The position numbers and the translations under genes were made by a program. Below are positions 46,804 to 56,486 of a stretch of DNA of 64,000 nt, piece after piece. Every line of letters begins with the position of its first letter. Position 1 is the first letter of the stretch. The DNA is from Otatea glauca. Its lineage: Eukaryota; Streptophyta; Magnoliopsida; Poales; Poaceae. The stretch covers positions 75,875,667 to 75,939,666 of the forward strand of contig CM070715.1 in assembly GCA_036346275.1 (NCBI GenBank). Direction: 5' to 3'. The notes beneath the pieces were generated by a model. That model searched no databases. It saw nothing but the letters and a program-made list of their open reading frames with translations, and was not told the DNA's origin.

Positions 46804-47002
46804 GGCCTCTTTGGCATGGTTTCTAGACTGGTTTTTTCTAAAAGAAGCCACAAGCTATACCAAACAACTACTTCTAGTTCATCTTTTTGTTCAAGTTTAA
46901 GCCTATTTGTGAAGAGAAGCAGAAGCTTATAGAAAACGGCTTTTCAATGCAGCCAGCTAGAAGCTGGCCTTTACATAAACCCAAGTTATGTCAAAGATGG
47001 CC
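46804..47002. mobile_element. Small TIR element (MITE-like)
   Basis: Inverted ends GGCCTCTTTGGCATGG and GGCCATCTTTGACAT bound about 200 bp, flanked by TAT and TAC, an imperfect 3-bp duplication of PIF/Harbinger type. Interior repeats AGAAGC motifs. Evidence rests on the ends only. Confidence 0.4.
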
Positions 47003-47156
47003 TACGTTGGGTAACATATGTCTTTTTTGTTATTATGAGCTTTCGAGTTGCACAATTTTTCAGGTATAAGAGCCCATGCAACAGTGCATGTTTTCAGATT
47101 TGGGATTAAGACTCAAGACTCCCCTGCTATACGGATATATTTGGACCATTGACTTA

Positions 47157-47803
47157 GGCGCTGTTTGGGGGGCTACGCTTTGGCTTAGACCGGCATCCCC
47201 CCAAACGGCATAGCTGTGCTTCGATTACACAATGAAGCCACAATCGAAGCACTCTCAAAAGCCACAGTCGCGGAGGAGGTGCTTCGGCTGTGCTTCGCTC
47301 ACATCGCCCCCACCCTGACCTAGCTCGTGTCGCCCCCGACTTTGCTCGCGTCGCCCCTGCCTCGACCTCGCGTCACTTGCCTTCCTCCTCCTGATCGCCG
47401 CCTCCTCTCGCCCAGTCGTCGTCCTGTCGCCTCCCGATCGCGGTCGCCCCTCGCGGTCGCCTTATCACCGTTCCCGGTCGACCGCCTCCCTCCTCACTCG
47501 CCTCGTCGCCTGCCTCCTCTTCCCGATCAACCCTCCTCCTCCCCGCCTCCCTCCTCCACGCCTCCCGACCTCCTCCACGTTGCCCGGTTGGCCCCGCCTT
47601 CCAGCCGCCCTCCTCCTCCCCACTGCCCTCCTTCTCCCCGATCGGCCTGCCTCCTCCCCGCTACAGCCAAGCGAAATGCTAAAAATCTACTAGATTGCCA
47701 AACAGCCTCTCAGAGGAAACTACAGCCACCAGGTATAGCTGCTTTATAGCCCAATAAGTAAAAAATAACTTTTCAGTCTAGCCGCAGCCCCACAAACAGG
47801 GCC
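47157..47803. mobile_element. PIF/Harbinger-type non-autonomous element with GC-rich cargo
   Basis: Ends GGCGCTGTTTGGGGGG and, inverted, GGCCCTGTTTGTGGGG are flanked by perfect TTA duplications (47,154-47,156 and 47,804-47,806), diagnostic of PIF/Harbinger. The 647-bp interior holds a CG/CT-rich block (47,300-47,660) open for 140 codons and rich in Pro, Arg and Ser. It has no domain and is probably captured or low-complexity sequence rather than a gene. Confidence 0.8.
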
Positions 47804-47854
47804 TTAATCACGAAACTTTAGTTCTCATAGCGATGCATAAGTGTTCTTAATCTA

Positions 47855-48648
47855 GGTCCTATTTGATATGGCTGTAGCATTTCATTTCTGAGAAGTAGTT
47901 TTCGGCTAGACTGTATGGCTGAAGAGCTATATGGCTGAACAGCTGAGCTGAAGAGTTTTGGTGTTTGACAGTCTGACTTTTAGATGTGATGGGTGTGGGT
48001 CAGAAATGGGGATGAGAGGGATGACGTTTGAGATTTTATACTTGGTAAGAGGGGAGTAATTTTCTCCAACTCTAGTGGCAAAGTTAGAATCCCAACTTAT
48101 CGAAGCGTAGGAAGCTACTTTAGACCAGCTTTCGGTTTTCAACTTCTCCTATTACAGGCCCTGTTTAGAACAGCTTCAGCTTCAGCTCCTCTGGAAGTCA
48201 GAAGTTGTTCCAAACGGCTGGCTTCTTCACAGTCGGAAGCCAAAAGCTAGCAACCGTTTGTACTAGGATAAGCTGAAAGCTGATCTGGGATAGCTTCCCA
48301 CAGCTTCGATGGGTTGGGGTCCTGACTTTGCCACTAGAGTTGATGAAAATTACCCCCTCTTATCGAGTATAAAATCATAAACTCCACTCCTCTCACCCTC
48401 ATTATCAACCCGCATCCTCACACATAAAAGCCAGATTGCCAAACACCAAGCCTCTTCAGCCTAGTTGTCCAGCCCTTCAGCTATGCAACCCTGTCAAAAG
48501 CTACTTTTCGGAAAAGCTACAACCATGCAAAATAGGGCCACAAATGGGTTGTTAGCTTTTGGCTTTCGGCTGCAGAAAAGCCAGCCATTTGGAACAACTT
48601 CGGGCTTCCAGAGAAGAGAAACTGAAGCTGAAGCCATCCCAAATAGGC
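47855..48648. mobile_element. MITE-like element, copy 2, interrupted by copy 3
   Basis: Starts GGTCCTATTTGATATGG and ends AAGCCATCCCAAATAGGC. Removing the nested copy leaves about 412 bp, the size of the copy at 45,134. Its own flanks (CTA and ATG) do not match, so the target duplication is unresolved. Confidence 0.6.
48157..48538. mobile_element. MITE-like element, copy 3, nested in inverted orientation
   Basis: Ends GGCCCTGTTTAGAACAGC and, inverted, GGCCCTATTTTGCATGG; flanked by ACA on both sides (48,154-48,156 and 48,539-48,541). It is the reverse complement of the interrupted copy around it, so together they form a long imperfect inverted repeat. Confidence 0.62.
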
Positions 48649-48735
48649 ATGTAGTCTCGTGTTGATCTGATGACTTCCAATTTGTTCTCAAATTGTCATC
48701 ATCATGGGACAAATGGGCATAACCTGTGATATAAC

Positions 48736-51700
48736 TGTAATACCTCGGCCTATTATCGAGACTTGAATATGCAAATTCGGACCATCTGTGTATATCGCAC
48801 TAGTTCAGGATCACGCTAGTGCACAGAGGCTTAACATAGATAAATATCATAATCATACACAGCAGAATACAATAAAAGACTTCATATATTAATTATAACC
48901 TATTGACTGACCTTATGGACCTATGGTAGACATTACATGAATATGCCACGCAGGGCTAAACTAAGAATAATAGAGTAAAATTCAGCGGAACAGAAACATT
49001 GATAACCCCTCAGGATACCACAACCAACTGATAAGGCTTGTACCTTAGAAATTCGTCTCCCTCTGGTACTCCTTTTCCAAAGCTGGCGTAGATTCCTCCT
49101 CAACTAGTGATTTTATTGTTGGCAAGGGTGAGTACATAAAGCACTCAACAAGTTATGTACAGAATGCAATTCTAACATAACTATATGCATGGTTTATTCC
49201 AAAGGATGGCTGGTGTGGCTATTTTACAGGTAAAATAGCATTTACAAATGAATATTGTAAGTAGATTGAAAAGACAGAAAAACAATAACAATAATATGTA
49301 ATTTGCAGGTATTTCTCTAAGAAAACTGGCACAAGCCCTAATCATGTTCCAAACTTTTCATAACACACTGCCTCCCTTTCCAAGTTTTCATTTTACAAAA
49401 TCTAATCCTTGACTGTAATCCCCGAGCATTTGCCCATTACTGTGGACACGACTATCTGAATAGATTTTACACTCTGCAATAGTTATGCACTTTACCCACA
49501 CGATATGACCAATCTTTTTTTGCCTCTAATTACAGGCTTCCTTTGGCGATCAGCGAAGAGATCATGACAAAACCTTTCAGAAACCTTTATCCTAACATTG
49601 ACCCTTCCGGTAAGTCATACACTATCTCTTCCCTCAGCGGAGGTGAAGTATAGGACCGATATACCGTTGGACCGACGTGAGACCGACGTACACCACATCC
49701 TCCATCATAACCACACTTCCATGTGATTATCCGCCTGAGGTATCACATGTCAAGACATCAATACTCCTACTTAGTTAGGTCTGTCCCATATCAGACATAT
49801 GGTTGTATGTTTGACTCAGTTTAAAGGCTTGCAAGTTTAAATCCTTAATTGATCGAGGCAAGACTTCCACAACCCAACCGTCATACTGGCCCACCTTGGC
49901 ACACGACCCCTTGCCACTTGCCCCAATCCTAATTAGTTACCACCCCAGTTCATTATCATGAACCGTGTGCCATCAACAAGTCAACATCGTTTCGTGACAC
50001 ATGTCACTACAACTCAATATCATTATGTGACAACACCTAACACACCATCTCATAAACATATTCCATATTCCATTAGTGAAAATTGATTTTGATAGTTCAA
50101 AAGATATGAATTGTACGTGGCATGGCTAAGCATACCATACATGGTTTAACCAACCCACGTTGGCATCTATTAACAACCGACTAATAATGAACCATCCTAA
50201 GGTGACAAATAATTATGGTATACAAATGACAAGATAGGTTTATTCTAATTGGGTTGAATAACTGGATCCCAAACTAATTTGAAATAAATTGTACGCATGA
50301 AATAATTTAAATCAATAGAGCAATTTTGAAAAATTGGGCTCAACATGATCAAAGCACAACTTGCCTTAGAAAAGTTCTTGTTCCTGCTCTGGACCTTTCT
50401 CTTGGTTTAACGATTCCTCCTCGGATGCACCAAACACTTCAACGTCTACGCGTATCGAGAGAAAATACCAAATAAACACTAAAACAAAGAGCAAAAAAAA
50501 ACTTTAAAAATCAAATAAAATTCACCATTAAATAGATCTCAATTTGACAAATTTCTAAAAACTTGAATTGCCTCAATCAGAGCTTGTATGAGTGAGAACG
50601 GGCTCTTAAAAGATTCAAAAATCATAATAATCAGAAAATTGGGAAAACAGTAATTTCTTGAATTATTTTTATACTAAAAAACCCGATTTATGATGTCAAC
50701 ACCAAACCGACAAATCGCCACATGGGGCCCATTGTTCTATGGACCACGTCCACGGCTCACGCACGAGTCCACGGTAGACTCGGCGCATCGCTGACGCCAG
50801 CGCTGACGACACCTGCACACGCGGTGAGACACGGAGCAAGACGCTGATGGCGACATGTGGCACGATTTGGACCGCTCGCGTTAGATCGAATGATGGAGGT
50901 AGCGAGGGAGACGGCGGCTCAGCGGCGACCCTTTGACCTCGGGAATAGGTGAATAAAAATGCTCCTCATGGCTAACTCGCTGGTGTCCTTAGCAACGGCG
51001 GAGATCCAACCAACAGCGAGATCTGGCAAGAAAAAGACGGCGACGCACCACGGCAGCAACAGTGAGCTTTTGCGGGGAGAAGACGGCGACCCCAGCGACG
51101 TTGAGTGGGGAAACCGATGCGGCGCAAGACGGCCAACACAGCAGGGGGTGAGACGCCTTAAATAAGGGTCTCAGCTTCCATGCTAGCCTCGAAGACCAAA
51201 CCGATGAAGCGAAGGATTCCGCCTCTGATACGTCGATGACCTCACGGAGACGACAAACGAGAACCAAACACGTGGCACGATCGACGGTTGAGATGCATCG
51301 GATCCGATCTAATCTGAGCCACACACGAAATCAGATGAACATGATTTTCTAGGGTTTCCAAATAGCCCATTGAATCTCGACCACGCGTTCATCATCCAAC
51401 AATTCAAGCGCTAGGTTCCAAGAGCCATCTCGCCCGTTCGTTCAAACCAACAGTGAAGATCCGTCTTCCCAACCGAGCAGGCCAAACAGGCTGGCGAGAA
51501 GAGAGGGCGGCCAGGCCCTGTAGAGATTCGGCCCAAATACTGTTTAAAACATTTAAAAGCTTTTACTATTTAATTTAATTCCAGAAAATATATTAATACA
51601 AATAAAATAGCAAAACTATCAGAAAAATTCCTAAAAATATTTTAAGATATTTAGAACTCAATTAAATATTTCCAATAAAATTTTATTTAAACTTTCCAAA

Positions 51701-51847
51701 TATTTAGTTGATTTATATATTAACCATGATTCAAAATTAATAAATAAATCCAAATAAATTCCAGAAAAAACCCAAAAAATCCAGAAAAATCACAAAATGC
51801 AATACATGACATTAAATATTATTTTAAGCCAAATTTGGGATGTTAGA
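48736..51847 (-). repeat. Probable solo LTR of a Del/Tekay-type Gypsy element
   Basis: On the - strand it opens TCTAACATCCCAAATTTGG (normal start TGTAACACCC, first dinucleotide mutated) and ends GAGGTATTACA. These ends and an internal GGGTGAGTACAT...ACTCAACAAGT segment are familiar from long LTRs of the grass Del/Tekay lineage. It is 3,112 bp with a GC-rich zone at 50,700-51,500. No second LTR, primer site or coding region adjoins it. Flanking pentamers do not match, so a truncated LTR is also possible. Confidence 0.55.
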
Positions 51848-52014
51848 CCTATTAATAAAAAGTTTTATGTGGCACGTGTGAAGCGGTAGTGGGATTAGTC
51901 TCACATTGTTTGTGTAAAGTGAGTTATACTAGTATATAATATATGTTTGGTCCACCGTAGCATATTTGGATTAACCCTTTTATACGAAACTAGGATAGAT
52001 TGGTATGTGAAGTG

Positions 52015-52015
<1 letters not shown>

Positions 52016-52054
<39 letters not shown>
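52016..52054. repeat. (TA)n microsatellite
   Basis: About 19 uninterrupted TA units; probably polymorphic. Confidence 0.97.
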
Positions 52055-52058
<4 letters not shown>

Positions 52059-52339
52059 CCCCGCAACGTTACAATAACGATAACTAGATTTATTTATGCC
52101 CACACCAACAAAAATGTCTCGGGCAATGGAACGCCGAGGCATGAACTTGCACGGAAAGTCTCTTACTGTGCAAGGGAAATACAGCGTCACATCCCATTCA
52201 ACAGAATGGATATTATACTATACTCTGTCCCTTTGTTTTTAAGAGCATTTTGCGAACCCTTTATACAACCTGTATGGCTGTATGCAATAAGCATAGGTCT
52301 AAGGTAGCTTCATGATCCTAGCTAGAAGTAGAAGCCTTA

Positions 52340-52566
52340 GGGTGTGATTGGTGGGATGAGGTTGAATGGGATGTGATGATTTTATACTATTTAGTTCTAT
52401 TATTTTAGGTGAATGGAATAGTTCAGCATTAATTGAAAATATTCTTCAAATTTGTATCCTATCATCCAGGATGAATGGTTCCATTCAAGAAACTAAACAT
52501 ATAAATAATTCTTTTCTTGAACCATCTCATACATGTATCACTTGGTACAAACAACCAAATACACCC
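52340..52566. mobile_element. Tourist-like MITE
   Basis: 227 bp with inverted ends GGGTGTGATTGGTGGG and GGGTGTATTTGGTTG, flanked by TTA on both sides (52,337-52,339 and 52,567-52,569), the PIF/Harbinger duplication. AT-rich, no coding. Confidence 0.82.
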
Positions 52567-52569
52567 TTA

Positions 52570-53897
52570 GCGAATTAGCTTCCCAAGTTGACGTTCGGAA
52601 AGGTGAAAAAAGAGCACAATGCATACTACCTATATTACATTTCGAGGGACATTTCAGAGGTTTCCGCCCCAACCAGCGCGTCGATGTCGCCCTGCGTCTC
52701 CCCCGCGCGACGCGTAACCCACGCGAGCTCGCCCACTACGCTCTGCGTGCCCGCCTCACTACGTCAGTTCCGGCCTCCTCCCTAGGCCACATCCGCGTCC
52801 GCGCCCAGCAGCGCGACGTCTGGACGCGGTAGCTGCAGCCGCGTGGCTACGCGTGGGAAGGCGGGACAACGGCCGGCTGTGCGCTCGCGCGGGCACACGG
52901 CCACGCACCATCTCGCACGGCTAGCAGGGGCAGCAGGCAGGCGTCGGCTTGCGCGGCGTGGCACCCCTCCGTACGACCTTTATTTCGCTGGCCCAGCCGA
53001 ATTCGTCACTTTCTTAGCGCATTTCTTTACCTTCCGGAAACATTGCACACAACCATCGACGAGATCAGTGCTTCCCGCTCTGAGCGGATTTCGCAAGGGA
53101 TTCTGCTTCCCTCCCCCTTCATCATGCCACACCAAGCGAATATCGGTGCCATCGACTGGGTCAGGGTTAACATTTTCGTTTTGCAACTGAAATTCGACAT
53201 CTGCAACTGGTCAAACCGATTCAAAAAAATTCTAAAAACCGGTCGAAAACCGAGCACAGTAGGTAAAATGGTGAAAAATGCAAAAAAAAATTGGAAAAAT
53301 TGCAAAACAATTATGAAAATTTGTAAAAATACCGAGGGAGGCCCAAAATCCAGGAAAAATGTAATAAATGTATAAAAAAATGGAAAATTATGATGAAATT
53401 TCAGCATGACCTTTGTCATGTTTTAGAATAATGTGAAGTTGTAAAGTACATATTTTTCAATAATAGCACAAGTATGGAAGAATGTGAAAAATTTTGGCAT
53501 TACCTTTGCTATATTTTAAGCAATCTCATGTTGCAAAGCAGGCATTTAGCAATAATATATCAAGAAATAATATTTTATTCAATACCATTGACAACTAAAT
53601 CCAACAAACCAACACTTTAGTAACAATCATTTCAATAGCATGGCATATGACATTTCAAATCAATTGTTCTCATCGGTTAGGAATGTTCACACCTGGCACA
53701 GCTTCATCGTCCTTCCATTGTCGCACATGTGCCGTGTTGGACCTACATGAACACTATGTTAGTAAAAAATCAAGTTGCAATGACATGAAACATACAAATG
53801 AAACATTACCTTTGGCGTTACAGGTAGTATTGTTGGGTGTACATTTGGTTGGTCATGTTGTATTCCTTGGTGGACATCAAGGCTAATCCTCGTATAA
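52570..53897. other. GC-rich to A-rich region left of the hAT remnant
   Basis: 52,670-52,970 is CG-rich and open in several frames on both strands, without domains. 53,190-53,400 is A-rich with ACCGGTCGAAAACCG-type motifs that have an inverted counterpart near 55,980-56,010; these may be decayed hAT terminal regions. 53,759-53,897 is the end of a - strand frame lacking recognisable similarity. Confidence 0.4.
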
Positions 53898-55103
53898 CTA
53901 GCAACTCCGCCTTGTAATCGTGCCAGCTTTGCCCCATTCATGTACTTGTTGTTTGCCATTGTTGATACAACATGCATAAAACTCGGCGTCGTGCCACTTG
54001 TAGACCCATTGGGTGGTTGGTTGTGCATGAGCATCGGGGATGTCATAGTCGTAACTGCTATATGAGCCATAACTCCCTTGCATCTTGGCAACGCCATAGG
54101 AGCTACAGCTATCCTGTGGTGCATCCTTCCCCTTAGTAGTCTTTCTCTGTGATTGGAGAGCGCCATGGTCTCTATCTTGTATTGCATGAGTGTACTGAGA
54201 CTCCCCTGTAAACTCTATGGGAAGTTGTGCTTCTGAGTAGGAAGTGAGAGGGATAGAGGGATCAACAGGGGACTGACCATCGTCAATGTCCGTCTTGGAG
54301 CTACTGTCATTGGATTCTTGGTACGGCGGACTCCGACAATCCGTTCCGTTGAGTCATCACTCTCTATATACTGTTCCTACTGTGCGAGATGCTTCCCCTA
54401 ATGAAATATAGGATAACCATGTGAGCTATTGTTGAAGGTATAACTCGACGAAAATTTTAAACCTCACTTACCCCATTTTTGAGTTTCCCTGATGGCGCTA
54501 ACGAAGTATGGATTGTCTGCTATCCTTCCCGCGATACCAGCTGTGTGGAAAAAATTGGCCCATGCCGATCCAAGCGCATTCCTCCCCTTCTGTGTCAAGC
54601 TCCCAGTGTCAATCCTTGGTTGCACAGGGCCACGGACTGTACCAAGGTGGTAATCCTCCATGGTCGGTCTGTCCCATTGCGATGAATTCCGTCCCATTCT
54701 TGGCAACTGACCACCGCCCCCTCCTCAGCCCTTGTAGAGGTGCCCGCCAAGACCGTGCTCATACCGCCACCGCCGGTGGCCGTGCGCTCTCGCCACTCGA
54801 GGTCTCCATGGCATGCTGTAGTTGTTCCTCCTCATCAACATCACTCGTGTACGCTTCATACATACTTCTTCTCGCCGGGGAATGTGCAGTTGCTGCTTCC
54901 TTTTTGAACCTCTCCTCCCTCTGTCCCTTCTTCTTATCCTTCGTCCTGTTCAGGTCGCACTGAAAGTACCCGCGAACCTCCTTAGAGACTTGATTAAAAT
55001 AGACGACATTTGTACCGCGTCCTGCCAGGTGGTGCTTAAATCGGGTTGCACCGCCTCCCTTCTTCTCTTTGTGACAGTACTTGCATCGAAATTCATTACC
55101 CAT
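53898..55103 (-). pseudogene. hAT transposase remnant (BED zinc finger and C-terminal tail)
   Basis: On the - strand the frame starting at 55,103 begins with a BED-type finger: C-K-Y-C at residues 7-10, then G-G-G-A-T-R-F-K-H-H-L-A-G, followed by R-G-Y-F-Q-C-D-L. After a frame change, 54,464-54,706 has A-W-A-N-F-F-H-T-A-G-I and D-N-P-Y-F-V-S-A, the start of the DUF659 region of plant hAT transposases, and runs into a GGTAAGTGAG donor. The segment 53,898-54,190 is the Ser/Tyr-rich tail (G-S-Y-G-S-Y-S-S-Y-D-Y-D). The RNase-H-like catalytic core and hATC dimerisation domain are missing, so it is an internally deleted, inactive element. Element ends are not resolved. Confidence 0.72.
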
Positions 55104-56486
55104 CTTCTCGCCGTGCTCTCAAACAACATCACCCTGATCTACCATCTACTAATACAAAACAACAACAGGTCAATCATTCTCACAAAAAAAAGCAGGTCAC
55201 ATATTTTGATGACTACACACACAAAGATCATGCATGCTGTAGCTCAGAACATACAAGCAGAATCACTTTGACAAATAGCGACTAACAATGTTAGCTGCAT
55301 GGTAGCTTCCCAAATATTTCTCATGCGTTTAGCATACTCTCTAGTCTCTACTGCATCCTATCAACACATGCATAAAAAATTATTATAAATGATTAATCTC
55401 TCTACTATACATCCAAGTGGTGCTTCCATAGCTCGGATTATTATATATGACTAATCTCTCTACTGCATCCTATCAACACATGCATCTCAAAATTCGCTCG
55501 GCTTCTGCGAAAAATCGATGCAGGTAGCTGAAGAACTTCAGGCCATCAAATTTTGTTACTAATATATCGATTTTAGTGGCTAGCTGATCGATTTTCGACT
55601 AAACTTTGCCTGTTTCTCCGCGGTGATGACCGGATCTCACAGGAGCGCCCGTGAGCTGCGAGCTGGCGAGGTGGGGAAAGGTGAAGCGCAATAATGCGGT
55701 CGAAATCCGATCGGTAAGGTCATGGGAAAAAAGTTCGTAGGCCAGCGGTTAGATGGCTTAGGAACTGTAGGCCGGCTTAGAACTGTTTATTTATTTATTT
55801 TTTCCATATTTTCATTTTTCTTCATTCGTTTGTGGCAAAAAGACGGCTCAAAATTTCTATTTTTCAATCAATTTTCATCTCAGATGACATAAAACTATAA
55901 ATAATGATTTTAGGTACCTTTAGAATAAATTTTTTCAATTTTTTCAATTTTTTTAATTCAAATTTAAGTCTCACCGGTTTGCCGACCGGTTTTATTTTCC
56001 GAACCAACTCGAAACACTCGATTTTCGCGGCTTTCACTCGAAAGCCGACGGCATTGTGAACCCTGGACTGGGCTCCTCCGGTCATCCTCAGCCTCCTCCC
56101 TTCGCATGCAGCGGTCTCTAGCTCGGTTCCACCCGGTGGCCTCGCTGCTTCTTCCCGCATGCAGGTGCCGTTCCTGCGTTGCCAATTTAAAAGGTGCTTC
56201 AGTTCTTCAGAAATTATAGTATTGATCTTCGCTTGCTAACAATGTTTTCGAAGGGCATCATTTAGTGTGTTTTGTAGGTTTTTTTCCCCTTGCACGGTAT
56301 TGGAATATAGATGTTTTCTTGGGCAGGGCAAAGACTATACATACAAATGAATATGAATTTAGTAGGAAATCATAAATAAATACTCTTATGTCATGCTCAT
56401 TGACATACATAATAGTATTGACCACTGAAACAAATAGATATTGCAATTGATTACGAAGTTGAGTTCATTTGTGTTTCTTGGATCAG
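55104..56486. other. Unassigned region between hAT remnant and PMM pseudogene
   Basis: Contains near-repeated ATTAATCTCTCTACT(A/G) phrases at 55,390 and 55,450 and an A/T-run segment at 55,850-55,960. A 98-codon - strand frame at 55,864-56,160 has no domain. The last 200 bp are AT-rich and end in TTGGATCAG, the intron acceptor of the pseudogene exon that follows. No upstream PMM exon was found. Confidence 0.4.

Noticed and set aside
47327..47749. A 140-codon Pro/Arg/Ser-rich frame
   Set aside because: Lies wholly inside a PIF/Harbinger-type element and is low complexity; treated as cargo, not a gene.
52588..53190. Several GC-rich frames left of the hAT remnant
   Set aside because: Competing frames on both strands without motifs; no consistent exon structure.
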